Origin: Bacillus cereus ATCC 14579
GTDB taxonomy: Bacteria; Bacillota; Bacilli; Bacillales; Bacillaceae_G
DNA length: 64,000 nucleotides
Assembly: GCF_000007825.1 (NCBI RefSeq)
Contig: NC_004722.1
Coordinates: 784,501-848,500, forward strand
Direction: 5' to 3'
The first letter of the stretch is position 1. Every line of letters starts with the position of its first letter. Positions 25,388 through 34,770 of this stretch are shown here, one piece after another. The translations under genes and the position numbers were made by a program. Under the pieces are notes generated by a model, which searched no databases, was not told the origin of the DNA, and saw nothing but the letters and a program-made list of their open reading frames with translations.

Positions 25388-25993
25388 ATGGAGCAAATTA
25401 TTTTAGATATAATCGAGTTTTTAAAGCAATTTTCTTATTTTGGAGTTGTGTTAGCATTAACGTTTGAATTTATTCCAGCAGAAGTAGTTTTGCCCATGGT
25501 TGGTTATTGGGTGTACGAGGGAGATATGAATTTTTGGCTTGCTGTATTAGCCGGAACCCTCGGCGGAACGACAGGACCTTTAACGTTATATGCACTCGGT
25601 TATTACGGTGGTCGTCCTCTATTAATAAAATACGGGAAATACTTCTTCATTAAAGAAGAACAAATTCAAAAAGCAGATGATTTCTTTGAGAAATATGGAC
25701 CGGTTGTAGCATTTGTTGGACGCTTTGTGCCAGGAGTTCGAACGCTTATTTCTGTACCATGTGGTAAGGCGAAAATGAACATATGGAAATTTAGCATATA
25801 TACATTTGTAGCAATGTTCCCGTTAACGACTTTGTATGTTTATTGTGAAATGAAATTAGGTCCACATTGGGAAAAAGCAGCGGATGTTGTTGGGCAATAT
25901 ATGTTACCGATATTAGTGGTCGTAGTTATTATTGTAGGTGGTATATTAATCTATAAATTTATGAAAAAAAGAAACAGATCGGAATCTATCTAG
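25388..25993 (+). CDS. DedA family membrane protein
   Basis: 201 residues with four to five membrane segments and the DedA pattern: FEFIPAEVVLPMVGYW (E near the start), GGTTGPLTLYALGYYGGRPLL, and FVGRFVPGVRTLISVPCGKAKM with the key arginines. DedA/UPF0718-type proteins are undecaprenyl-phosphate or phospholipid flippases that depend on membrane potential. It is in the riboswitch operon with the DUF1232 gene and directly upstream of the ena genes, the arrangement also reported next to ena in B. cereus. Confidence 0.92.
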   Translation: MEQIILDIIEFLKQFSYFGVVLALTFEFIPAEVVLPMVGYWVYEGDMNFWLAVLAGTLGGTTGPLTLYALGYYGGRPLLIKYGKYFFIKEEQIQKADDFFEKYGPVVAFVGRFVPGVRTLISVPCGKAKMNIWKFSIYTFVAMFPLTTLYVYCEMKLGPHWEKAADVVGQYMLPILVVVVIIVGGILIYKFMKKRNRSESI

Positions 25994-26099
25994 TCATTAG
26001 CACTCAGGTTAAATTTTTGAAAATAGATGAATAGTACAGGCAAAAGACTCTGAGGGACATACACATATAGGGAATATAAAAGAGAGAGGGGAAACAACT

Positions 26100-26468
26100 A
26101 TGTCTTGTGAGTGCTCAGGGTCAGCATTAACTTGTTGTCCAGATAAAAATTATGTGCAAGATAAAGTGTGTAGTCCGTGGTCTGCTACTGTAGTTGCAAC
26201 AGCAATTGATAATGTTCTCTATACAAATAATATCAACCAAAACGTAGTTGGTACTGGTTTTGTTAAATATGATGTTGGACCGGGCCCAATTACTGTAGAA
26301 GCGCTTGATTCTGCTGGGGGTACAATTGATACACAAACATTAAACCCAGGAACGAGTATTGCTTTTACGTATCGTCGCTTTGATAGTATACAAGTTGTGT
26401 TACCTGCAACACCTGCTGGAACGTATCAGGGAGAATTTTGTATTACAACACGTTATCCACTTTCATAG
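26100..26468 (+). CDS. enaA: endospore appendage subunit, EnaA-type (DUF3992)
   Basis: 122-residue DUF3992 protein. The N-terminal connector has the ZXnCCXmC pattern: L10, C12-C13 and C24 (LTCCPDKNYVQDKVC), and there is a second cysteine near the C-terminus (GEFCITTRYPLS). In Ena fibres these cysteines form disulfides between stacked subunits of a jellyroll fold, giving very stable S-type spore appendages. The gene follows dedA and precedes a paralogue on the same strand, as in the B. cereus ena cluster. Ena1 versus Ena2 type cannot be settled by eye. GAGAGGGGAAAC precedes the ATG. Confidence 0.9.
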   Translation: MSCECSGSALTCCPDKNYVQDKVCSPWSATVVATAIDNVLYTNNINQNVVGTGFVKYDVGPGPITVEALDSAGGTIDTQTLNPGTSIAFTYRRFDSIQVVLPATPAGTYQGEFCITTRYPLS

Positions 26469-26488
26469 CAGAATAGGAGAGGATCGAA

Positions 26489-26833
26489 ATGGGAATGAGA
26501 AGTTCCAGTTTGTCTTGTTGTTCTAATAAAACACTTGTGCAAGACCAAGTATGTACAGACTGGTCTATTACAGGTGCTGGTACTCAAATTGTATATACAA
26601 ATAATATCACGCAAGAAGTATATGGTTCAGGTTACGTGAAGTATGATGTAGGTGCCAACCCGATTACAGTTGATTTTTTAGTAGGTGCAACAGTGGTTGA
26701 TACAATTACTGTACAACCACAAAGTAGTGGTACTTTCACTGTCCGATATTTTACTACTGTCCGAATTACTACGACAGGAACGACTGTTAATCAAGGAGAG
26801 TTTTGTATTACAGTACGTTATCCAATCTCATAA
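26489..26833 (+). CDS. enaB: endospore appendage subunit, EnaB-type (DUF3992)
   Basis: 114 residues, clearly paralogous to the upstream gene: connector LSCCSNKTLVQDQVC (C10, C11, C22), then YTNNITQEVYGSGYVKYDVG and GEFCITVRYPIS. EnaB is the main fibre subunit in characterised strains. It is 20 bases from enaA with AGGAGAGGA in between, so co-transcribed. Expression should be in the mother cell late in sporulation, but no promoter could be assigned safely. Confidence 0.9.
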   Translation: MGMRSSSLSCCSNKTLVQDQVCTDWSITGAGTQIVYTNNITQEVYGSGYVKYDVGANPITVDFLVGATVVDTITVQPQSSGTFTVRYFTTVRITTTGTTVNQGEFCITVRYPIS

Positions 26834-26861
26834 AAAGCATACCGTGAACGGTATGCTTTTT
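26832..26861. terminator. bidirectional intrinsic terminator between enaB and enaC
   Basis: 14-bp perfect stem (26832-26845 with 26848-26861) with 2-nt centre, A-run left and T-run right, between convergent genes. Confidence 0.92.
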
Positions 26862-26889
26862 ATATTAAGGAAATAATGAAATTGGTATT

Positions 26890-27315
26890 CTATAAGCAAC
26901 ATGTAAATTCGCAACAGTACTTGCCTTCTAAATATAGTGAAGGATTACTTGTTATATTGATAATATTGATCGACTGTAGGTCTTTTCCTGTGTACGATAT
27001 TGTATTACCAGGAAACACAGTGAAAATATTGGTTACTGTTCCAACGATTTGAATTGTAATTGCTTCGTTGCTGCTAGTACTATTGTAAACCGAGACAGTA
27101 CCTGATATAAGTAGTATCCCATCACTTTGCCATAGTATCATTAATTGTGATGCATCTTTGGCAGAGGAGATGGTGTTATTAGTTATGAGGAAATTCCCTG
27201 CAAATTCATTTGTTACTCGCTCGCAATTTGGATTTGGAGGAGGGGGCGGTGGACAAGGGTCTGGACAAATAATAGATAAAGGAGCGAAACAGCCGATATT
27301 TTTTTTATTCTTCAA
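26890..27315 (-). CDS. enaC: endospore appendage protein, EnaC-type (DUF3992)
   Basis: 141 residues, starting with TTG behind AAAGGAGGGG; the frame continues upstream but no other start has a ribosome site. Layout: a cysteine/proline-rich N-terminus (CPDPC, six prolines, C), a beta-rich DUF3992-like core with NEAITIQIVGTVTNIFTVFPGNTISY, and a cysteine-rich end (YCCEFTCCL). It is convergent to enaA-enaB, as reported for ena1C, which is needed for S-type appendage assembly. It is much less similar to EnaA and EnaB than they are to each other. Confidence 0.85.
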   Translation of the reverse strand: MKNKKNIGCFAPLSIICPDPCPPPPPPNPNCERVTNEFAGNFLITNNTISSAKDASQLMILWQSDGILLISGTVSVYNSTSSNEAITIQIVGTVTNIFTVFPGNTISYTGKDLQSINIINITSNPSLYLEGKYCCEFTCCL

Positions 27316-27650
27316 TACAACCCCTCCTTTTAAGTTGTCTTTTATTACTATTAAATGTAAAAGCATGGCCGATGTGTTAAAAAAGAAGGAAATATTAAAA
27401 ATTAAGATTGTCTAATAGGCTTAAACCTTAACTTATCATTAGTGTTATAGAAAAGATTATATGTGAATAGTCATAGGAAAAGAATGATCAGACTCTTTTA
27501 GACAAAAGGTGGTTGTATACAATAGTACGAGTAATGTTGGACTTAATTTCTAATTAACTGTATATTTACAAAAATCTAATAAAGTTCATTTGTTATTTAA
27601 ACGACATTAACATGTATTAGATAAAATAGCCCTTGTAATGAATCAATTAT
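27316..27650. other. intergenic region, no gene seen
   Basis: About 335 AT-rich bases between the divergent enaC and phosphoesterase genes. It must contain both promoters. No strong hairpin, repeat or additional ORF with a ribosome site is apparent. Confidence 0.5.
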
Positions 27651-27666
27651 TATGAGGAGGATTCAC

Positions 27667-30127
27667 GTGGACAGAAATGCTTTAAGAAAAGTAAAAGGCC
27701 TTATTGGATTATTAATGTTTTTTGTATTAGCATTCGTATCATTTCCATGGAGTACATCAGTCAAGGCGGAAGAGAAAAAGCAAGAAAAGGCATCAAGTGA
27801 GAAGAAGATAGTTTTTCCAGTTGTAAGTGATGTGCATATTAAAAACAGTGGAACAGATGATACGTTTCGCTGGAAAAGAGCGATTGAACAGTTTAATACA
27901 CTAGCACCAAAGCAAGATGCATTTGTTATTGTAGGTGATTTCACAGATACGGGATCAGTGCAGCAATATGATCGTTTCATGCAAGTGTATAATGAAAATG
28001 CAAATAAAGATGCCGTGAGAATGAATTCTCTTGGTAACCATGATTATTGGAACGGTTTATCTGTAGAGGGCGCACAGAAGCGTTTCTTAGAAAAAACAGG
28101 TATGGAATCAATTTATTATCATAAAGTGGTAAAAGGTTATCACTTCCTTGTTATGTCTCCAGAGAATGGAACAACTCATGGCTATTATTCGGACAAGCAA
28201 ATTAATTGGTTAAAAGAAGAAATGGCAAAAGCGCAAAAAGATGATCCAGAAAAACCGATTTTTGTATTTTTACATCAACACATTAAAGAGACAGTATACG
28301 GTAGTCATGAATGGGGAACACAAGATAGCGCAAAAATTAATGCAGTATTAAAAGAATACCCACAAGTTATTACGTTTTCAGGTCATTCACACTATCCATT
28401 AGATGATCCGAGATCGATACATCTAAAAAGACTTTACATCAGTTGGTACATCTTCAGTAAGTTATATGGAAGTTGAAGGTGGTAAAGTACAAGGGAATAT
28501 CCCGCCAGGAGCTAGTACGTTAAGCCAAGGTTTATTAGTAGAAGTAGATGATAAAGAAGTAACGATTAATCGTCGTGATTTCCATACGAATTCTTGGACA
28601 GGCGAGCCTTGGAAAATTAAATTACCAGCAAAGAAAGAAACATTTACACATGTAGAAGATCGTGATAAAGAAAAGCCTTACTTTGCTAAGGATGCAAAGC
28701 TTGCTGTATCAAATGTAACAGAAAATGCGGCAACAGTAACATTCCCACAAGCATTGGACAACCTCCTTGTTCACTCTTACCGTGTGCAGGCTAGAGATAA
28801 GCAAACGGGTGAAATGAAAAATAAATTGTTAGCATTCTCAGAGTTTTATCGTGATCCAGTGCCGAAAGATCTTACGTTTACACTGGCAGGGTTAGATGGC
28901 GGGAAAACATATACACTTGAAGTTGTTGCAATTGATTCGTTTGGTAATGAAAGTGCGCAGCCTTTAACGGCAGAAATTACTACGAAAAAAGATGATATTG
29001 ATCCGAATGTAAAAGTGCCAAAGGCTGATGTTTTCGATGTGAATTTTGCAGATGGTACATTTAAAGACAATTCACCATTTGGTACAAAAGGTGATGTGAA
29101 GGGCAATGTGACTATTGAATATGATAAAGCATTGAAAAAGAATGTTATGAAGTTAAACGGACAATCTAATACATTTGGATACCTTCCATTTTCAGCAGCA
29201 CAAAAAGAGAAAGTAGCAAATACATTTACGTTAGAAACGGTATTTTCAATGAATCAAATCCGTGGCCAAGGTATTTTGCAAAATACAGAGAGCGGCGGAA
29301 TTGGATTTGAGTCTACAGGAAGTGGATATGTTGAATTATGGGCTCACATTGGTGGCAGCTATAAACGTGTTGGAGTTCAATTAGAAGCGAACAAAACGTA
29401 TCATTTAACAGGAACGTATAACGGAAGTGAAGTAGCTATTTATGTCGATGGTAAAAAAGTAAATAGCCAACCAGCTACAGGGAAAGTGTATCATCCAAAT
29501 GTACCATTTGCACTTGGAGCGGATCCTGATAGTAACGGCAATGGTGGTATTCCATTAAATGGACAAATCGCGCTTGCGAAATTATATAGTAAAGCGTTAA
29601 GTTCTTCAGAAGTATTAGCAGCGTACAATGAGTTTTCTAACCGTACGAAATTAGAGCAAGTGAACGCGTTATATGAAGAGCTTGGAAAAGGGAAAGAAGT
29701 GTTAGCTGGTACGTATGAGTTTGGTGATAAGCCAGGTCAATATTCAAAGGAAGCATTTCAAGAACTAGAGAAAAGCTATAATAATGCAAAACAAGTGTTT
29801 GAAAATGTAGGGAGCACGGGAGAGCAAATCGTTCAAACATATAACGAATTAAAAACAGCTAATGTAACATTTGTACAATCTAAAGTAGTAGAACAACCGA
29901 AAACACCGAAAGAAAAATTACAAATCAATATTGAATCTGCAAAAGTAGTAGTGAAAAAAGCGCAAGATGCAAATGTAACGGACGGTTCAGTGAAAGCACT
30001 GAGTCAAAAAATTACAGTGGCCGAAGCTGTAGTGAAAGATGTAAAAGTAAAAGATACACAGGTAGAAACAATGAATCGTACGATGGAATATGCAATTTCA
30101 CTCGTTGAAAAAAGCATAAACAAGTAA
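27667..30127 (+). pseudogene. frameshifted secreted metallophosphoesterase with LamG-like and FIVAR domains
   Basis: One reading frame (about 819 codons if restored) is broken after codon 252. An extra A in the A-run at 28425-28429 shifts it; removing one A restores HLKDFTSVGTSSVSY and joins the two halves. Part 1: signal peptide ending SVKA, then a calcineurin-like phosphoesterase with SDVH, GDFTD, GNHD and GHSH metal motifs. Part 2: a fibronectin-III-like region, a concanavalin/LamG-like domain (about DVNFADGTFKDNSPFG onward), and C-terminal FIVAR-like helices. ATGAGGAGG is the ribosome site and GTG at 27667 the start. It may be a true pseudogene or an assembly error. Confidence 0.87.
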
Positions 30128-30135
30128 GAGAGAAG

Positions 30136-30167
30136 AAAAGAAGCTTATCATGATAGGCTTCTTTTTT
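30136..30167 (+). terminator. intrinsic terminator of the phosphoesterase gene
   Basis: 14-bp stem (30136-30149 with 30152-30165, one G-T pair) and a T-run. Confidence 0.9.
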
Positions 30168-30206
30168 GTTATACTAAAAATAGCATAGAATGAAGGAGCG
30201 AATAAT

Positions 30207-30410
30207 TTGGAACAGAAAAAGCTAAAAAGAATTCTTGAATATGTATGGATCGCGGTTGTGCTCCTTGTAGGATATTATTTCTTAAAAGAAAAAAGTATAT
30301 GGGTTTTATTTTTAATGACGTTTTTATTAGCGGGTTTAGGCACGTTATTTATTAATTTCTTCTTTGATAGTTTAAATGCCTGGAAGAATAAAAAGAAGGG
30401 AACGAAGTAA
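30207..30410 (+). CDS. small two-helix membrane protein
   Basis: 67 residues: a basic N-terminus, two hydrophobic segments (about 12-26 and 31-55), and a Lys-rich end (WKNKKKGTK). TTG start behind GAAGGAGCG. I recognise no family. It lies 12 bases before another tiny membrane protein gene, and the two are probably one unit. Confidence 0.72.
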   Translation: MEQKKLKRILEYVWIAVVLLVGYYFLKEKSIWVLFLMTFLLAGLGTLFINFFFDSLNAWKNKKKGTK

Positions 30411-30422
30411 AGGAGGGAATAT

Positions 30423-30593
30423 ATGCAAAAGTGGAAGCTCATATTTCAGGTGATTATTTTCCTATTGCTTGTAGGTATTGGAATTGTGAAATACGCAACG
30501 CCAATAGGAAATTGGGCATGGTTTACAGCTTGCATCGGCATATTTTTCATTTTACAATCGTTGACGAAAAAATATAATAGTACAGAAAGATAG
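30423..30593 (+). CDS. tiny two-helix membrane protein
   Basis: 56 residues beginning MQKWKLIFQVIIFLLLVG and ending TKKYNSTER, with two hydrophobic stretches. AAAGGAGGG with ideal spacing before the ATG, the 12-base gap to the previous gene, and a terminator starting at its stop codon argue it is real despite its size. No family recognised. Confidence 0.72.
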   Translation: MQKWKLIFQVIIFLLLVGIGIVKYATPIGNWAWFTACIGIFFILQSLTKKYNSTER

Positions 30594-30621
30594 CTCGCCG
30601 CTAAAACGGCGAGCTATTTTG
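30591..30621. terminator. bidirectional intrinsic terminator
   Basis: 10-bp perfect GC-rich stem (30591-30600 with 30607-30616) with 6-nt loop, followed by TTTTG. It overlaps the stop codon of the tiny membrane protein and faces the convergent APC gene. Confidence 0.85.
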
Positions 30622-32021
30622 TTATGCTTTTTTCTTTTCATCATTTGTTTTTTCAATAGCTAAATGACTATGTTTCCTAGAGTAGAAGAAATAGAAGCAT
30701 AAGCCGACTATAAGCCAAACTGCAAAGCTAATCCATGTTGTTTTAGACAAATTGATCATTAAATATAAGCAGCAAAGAATCGCGACAACTGGTAATACAG
30801 GTACGAAAGGTGTACGGAATCCACGTTTTAAATCAGGGTGTGTTTTTCGTAAAATAAGTACTGCGCAGCAAACGAATGTAAAGGCTGTTAACGTGCCGAT
30901 GTTTACTAAATTCGCTAGCAAATGTCTAAAAGGCCTGCTAATAAAGCAGCAACAACGCCAGTAATCCACGTATTTAATAAAGGGATTTTTACTTTTTTAT
31001 TTACACGTGCTAACGCTTTTGGAAGTAAACCGTCACGGCTCATCGCATACGAAACGCGAACTTGTCCATACATAACGACTAAGAGAACGGTTGTCATTCC
31101 AGTCATCGCTCCAACAGCGAGTAGTCCTGCAATTGTATCCTCACCAACGAAATGCAATGCAAATGCAACTGGATCAGAAACGTCTAATTGCGTATAAGGA
31201 ACCATACCTGTTAAAACGAAAGATACAATCATATATAAAACAGTACAAATAAGAAGCGAACCGATAATACCAATTGGTAAGTCGCGCTGCGGTTTTTTCG
31301 TTTCTTCTGCAGCGGTTGCGATTGCATCAAATCCTAAGAAGGCGAAGAATACAGTGGCAGCTCCGGTAATAATACCGTCGTATCCGAACGGAATGAACGG
31401 TGTCCAGTTTTCAGGTTTTACATATTTTGCACCTGCTACGATAAAGGCGATAATAACGGCTAACTTAATAAGAACCATAATATTATTAATGCGTGCGCTT
31501 TCGCGTATACCAAAACTTAAAAGGCCAGTAATAAGAAGTAAAATACAGACAGCAGGTAAATCGATGAGACCACCTTTTCCTACGCCGGGGGCCGAGGCGA
31601 TTATGGCGGGCAGGTGTATATTGAACCCTTGTAGTAATGATTGCAAATAACCAGACCAACCGACAGCTACTGCTGCAACGGCAAGTAAATATTCGAGCAT
31701 TAAACACCATCCGACGATGAAGGCGACGACTTCTCCGACTGTCATGTATGCGTAAGTATACACACTTCCTGAGACAGGAATAGAAGAAGCAAATTCAGCG
31801 TAACAAAAGGCTACACAAGCACAAGTAAATGCAGCAATAAGGAATGATAGCATAATACCAGGACCAGAATGTTTTGCTGCAACAATACCTGTTAATACAA
31901 AGATCCCTGTCCCAATTACGGCGCCGATTCCTAAAAATGTTAAATCGAGTGCGGTTAATGTTCTAGCTAGCTGCTTTGGTGATTCAGTACTAAGCGCTTT
32001 TTTTCGTAATAATGACTTCAC
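30622..32021 (-). pseudogene. frameshifted APC-superfamily amino acid permease (YfnA-like)
   Basis: An amino acid/polyamine/organocation permease of about 466 residues if intact. The first part (to about 30915) runs from LDLTFLGIGAVIGTGIFVLTG to WITGVVAALLAGLLDIC and then stops; the rest (LLANLVNIGTLTAFTFV onward to the C-terminus) continues in another frame. The break at 30918-30932 needs one base (or four) restored. An in-frame ATG at 32078 exists, but GGGGGGAGAG with correct spacing points to the GTG at 32021. The conserved APC motifs before the break are intact, so the damage is recent or an assembly error. Confidence 0.87.
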
Positions 32022-32279
32022 TTTGGACTCTCCCCCCGTTTTTTCATTTCCATAACTGCGACTATAGTATGAGTCCATTAAAAAAGAGTAAGTAAGGAAG
32101 TGGAGGTGCAGTTATGGTATGTAGTTTTTTAAAATTGCTGGATTAATCTTAATATAATTCAGAATATTTTGTCAAATAAAAATATGACAAATAAAATGCG
32201 GATCAATAGGGGAAACTACTTGCAGAAATGGACGGGGGTTAACGACCCACTGATTAAAGTTAAAGTAGGAGCAGATGCT

Positions 32280-33407
32280 ATGTTATTTTATTTTGAACTT
32301 GTCGTCATTTTACTTTGTACGAAATTAGCTGGTGACATTAGTGTAAGACTTGGTCAGCCTTCTGTACTTGGTAAGTTAATTGTCGGTATTATTATCGGTC
32401 CGGCTGTACTTGGTATTATTAATAGTTCTGAACTGATTGATGAATTGAGTGAGATTGGTGTTTTGTTACTTATGTTTATGGCGGGACTTGAAACAGATTT
32501 AGAAGAGTTAAATCGGAATTTGAAATCGTCGTTTGCAGTAGCGGCCGGTGGAATTATTTTTCCTTTCATCGGTGGTTATGTAACAGGATTGCTGTTTGGA
32601 TTAATACAATCCCATGCCATTTTTTTAGGCTTATTACTTTGCGCAACATCGGTTAGTATTACGGTGCAGACGCTACGTGATCTAGGAAAAATGAATACGA
32701 GAGAAAGTACAACAATTTTAGGTGCTGCCGTATTTGATGATGTCATTGTCGTTATTTTATTAGCATTTGTAATGAGTTTTTTAGGAACACAAGATGTGAA
32801 TATAACACTGGTCATTGTAAAGAAAATTATTTTCTTTGTAAGTATTGTTTTTATTGCTTGGAAAGTCGTTCCTTGGATTATGAAAATGCTTGTCCCGCTT
32901 CGTGTAACAGAAGCGTTAATTAGCGCGGCTCTTATTATTTGTTTCTCTTTTTCTTATTACAGTGAAATGATGGGAATTGCAGGCATTATTGGAGCATTTG
33001 CAGCAGGAATTGCTATTTCTCAAACAGAGTATAAGCATGAAGTGGAACATAAAATTGAACCGATTGCTTATGCAATATTTGTTCCAGTATTCTTCGTAAG
33101 TATCGGAATGGAAATTACATTTCAAGGCATTGGAAGTCAGCTTTGGTTCATTATTATTATGACTCTCGTTGCGATTTTCACAAAGTTAATCGGATCCGGC
33201 TTAGGCGCAAGACTGACAGGATTTAATCGCCAATCTTCTATCAGTATTGGTGCGGGGATGGTATCACGTGGTGAAGTAGCGCTTATCATCGCAGCAAATG
33301 GACTTACGGCGAATTTATTAGCGAAAGAAAATTTCACAGCGATTGTTATTGTTGTTATATTGACGACGATTATTACACCGCCACTTTTGAAGAAATATTT
33401 TGTATAA
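32280..33407 (+). CDS. CPA2-family cation:proton antiporter (NapA/GerN-like)
   Basis: 375 residues with 12-13 membrane segments. The start LFYFELVVILLCTKLAGDIS, LGQPSVLGKLIVGIIIGP, and the ion-binding AAVFDDVIVVILL (paired aspartates) identify a monovalent-cation:H+ antiporter of the KefB/NapA/GerN type; the DD pair suggests electrogenic Na+/H+ exchange. The frame opens 37 codons earlier with non-membrane sequence. GTAGGAGC precedes the ATG at 32280, taken as the start. No KTN/RCK domain is attached. Confidence 0.88.
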   Translation: MLFYFELVVILLCTKLAGDISVRLGQPSVLGKLIVGIIIGPAVLGIINSSELIDELSEIGVLLLMFMAGLETDLEELNRNLKSSFAVAAGGIIFPFIGGYVTGLLFGLIQSHAIFLGLLLCATSVSITVQTLRDLGKMNTRESTTILGAAVFDDVIVVILLAFVMSFLGTQDVNITLVIVKKIIFFVSIVFIAWKVVPWIMKMLVPLRVTEALISAALIICFSFSYYSEMMGIAGIIGAFAAGIAISQTEYKHEVEHKIEPIAYAIFVPVFFVSIGMEITFQGIGSQLWFIIIMTLVAIFTKLIGSGLGARLTGFNRQSSISIGAGMVSRGEVALIIAANGLTANLLAKENFTAIVIVVILTTIITPPLLKKYFV

Positions 33408-33414
33408 ACAGGAA

Positions 33415-33447
33415 GGGCTTATCTGATGTAGGTAAGCTCTTTTTTTA
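33415..33447 (+). terminator. intrinsic terminator of the antiporter gene
   Basis: GGGCTTATC pairs with GGTAAGCTC (two G-T pairs) followed by eight T. Confidence 0.82.
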
Positions 33448-33531
33448 TTCCCAAAAGCAATGATCATATAGCATGAAGGGTTTGTAATTATGGTAAAATC
33501 TATGTATGTGATATGACAAGGAGAGGGAAGT

Positions 33532-33846
33532 GTGAAGATTACGAAGGAGAAGGTTATCGGTGTAATCGTACTTATTGCAGTATGTATACCATTTACTGCA
33601 TGGAAAGAATCTAAAGTGAAAGATTTTCCGGTTTCTATTTTTTCGGAAGAAGCAGATGGTGAGTACGGTCAGAAGCTGAAATATACTGCTTTTTTACCTG
33701 ATGTTGCGATTTGGATGAACGGTTGGGAAAAGAAGTGGACAGAAGGGGAAAGAACTGTTTATCAAAAAGGGAATCGCATTGTAAATGTGTTTCATCCTCC
33801 TGGCGATGATGGTTATTACCTTCTTGAAGCAAGAGAAAATAAGTGA
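33532..33846 (+). CDS. hypothetical N-terminally anchored protein
   Basis: 104 residues with one N-terminal membrane or signal segment (about 7-23) and a soluble extracytoplasmic remainder rich in Trp, Tyr and charges (WMNGWEKKWTEGERTVYQKG). No lipobox and no known domain recognised. GTG start behind AAGGAGAGGGAAG. It precedes murR by 29 bases and is probably co-transcribed with it. Confidence 0.72.
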   Translation: MKITKEKVIGVIVLIAVCIPFTAWKESKVKDFPVSIFSEEADGEYGQKLKYTAFLPDVAIWMNGWEKKWTEGERTVYQKGNRIVNVFHPPGDDGYYLLEARENK

Positions 33847-33875
33847 ACGCAACCGTAAGAAGTGGAGGTTAAATA

Positions 33876-34739
33876 GTGAAAGCTTCAACATTACTATTTA
33901 AAATTGAAAGTAATATGGATCAATTTTCACCAGCTGAGAAGAAGGTTGCCATGTACATAATGGAGAATGCAGAGATTGTACCGAATTTAACGACGAAAGA
34001 AGTGTCAACGAATGCAGGCGCAAGTGAAGCGAGTGTCGTTCGCTTTTGTAAATCGATTGGAATCGGAAGTTTTAAAGCATTTAAGATAGCACTCGTTCGT
34101 GAATTAACGATTGCTGATTATAATATTAACGATTTTTCAGTGATGAATACAGAAGATGGACCGTATGATTTATTTAATAAAGTTACTTATGTGAATAAAG
34201 CTGCAATTGAGGCGAGTGTTACTGCAATAGATAAGAGGGAACTTGAGAAAGCTGCAGATCTTATTGTAAATGCGAATAAAATTATATTTTACGGCGTAGG
34301 CGGATCAGCTACGCCAGCAATGGACGGGGCTTATAAATTTACGCGGCTTGGATTTACAGCGATGATGCTATCTGATTTTCATATGATGTTGCCGCTTGTG
34401 ACAAATTTAAAAGAAGACGATATATTTGTTGCGATTTCAACATCTGGTCGAACAAAAGATGTGCTTGAAATGGCGCAGTATGCAAAGAGACAAGGTGCAA
34501 CTGTTATTGGAATTACGAAATTAGATCAATCATCACCCCTATATAAAGAAGCGGATATTCGCCTTTGTATGCCAGATGTAGAACAAGACCATCGTATTGC
34601 GAGTATTGCTTCGAGAATGACACAATTGAATATGATCGATGCTTTATATGTTATTACTTTCAATCGAATTGGTAATAAAGTATTGGATCAATTTATGGAG
34701 ACGCGAGAAGAAGCGTTGCGGTTACGGAAGTTAAAGTAG
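33876..34739 (+). CDS. murR: RpiR-family regulator of MurNAc catabolism (MurR-like)
   Basis: 287 residues: an N-terminal HTH_6 domain (about 1-77, with TTKEVSTNAGASEASVVRFCKSIG) and a C-terminal SIS sugar-phosphate domain (about 120-260, with GVGGSATPAMDGAYKF and AISTSGRTKDVLEMA). Together with murQ, murP and mupG downstream, this fits MurR, which senses MurNAc-6-phosphate and controls the recycling genes. GTG start behind GTGGAGG. Its terminator and a bcr1 repeat separate it from murQ. Confidence 0.88.
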   Translation: MKASTLLFKIESNMDQFSPAEKKVAMYIMENAEIVPNLTTKEVSTNAGASEASVVRFCKSIGIGSFKAFKIALVRELTIADYNINDFSVMNTEDGPYDLFNKVTYVNKAAIEASVTAIDKRELEKAADLIVNANKIIFYGVGGSATPAMDGAYKFTRLGFTAMMLSDFHMMLPLVTNLKEDDIFVAISTSGRTKDVLEMAQYAKRQGATVIGITKLDQSSPLYKEADIRLCMPDVEQDHRIASIASRMTQLNMIDALYVITFNRIGNKVLDQFMETREEALRLRKLK

Positions 34740-34743
34740 AAGA

Positions 34744-34770
34744 AAAGATGAGGAGACTCATCTTTTTTTT
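34744..34770 (+). terminator. intrinsic terminator of murR
   Basis: 9-bp perfect stem AAAGATGAG/CTCATCTTT, 4-nt loop, and a run of eight or more T. The T-run directly abuts the TTTAT target of the bcr1 element. Confidence 0.93.

Noticed and set aside
27652..28476. Two separate genes for the phosphoesterase and LamG parts
   Set aside because: The second frame lacks its own ribosome site and signal peptide, and restoring one base joins them smoothly into one known domain layout.
30622..30969. Independent 115-residue membrane protein
   Set aside because: Its sequence continues the APC permease after the frameshift, and its apparent start lies within the overlap of the two frames.
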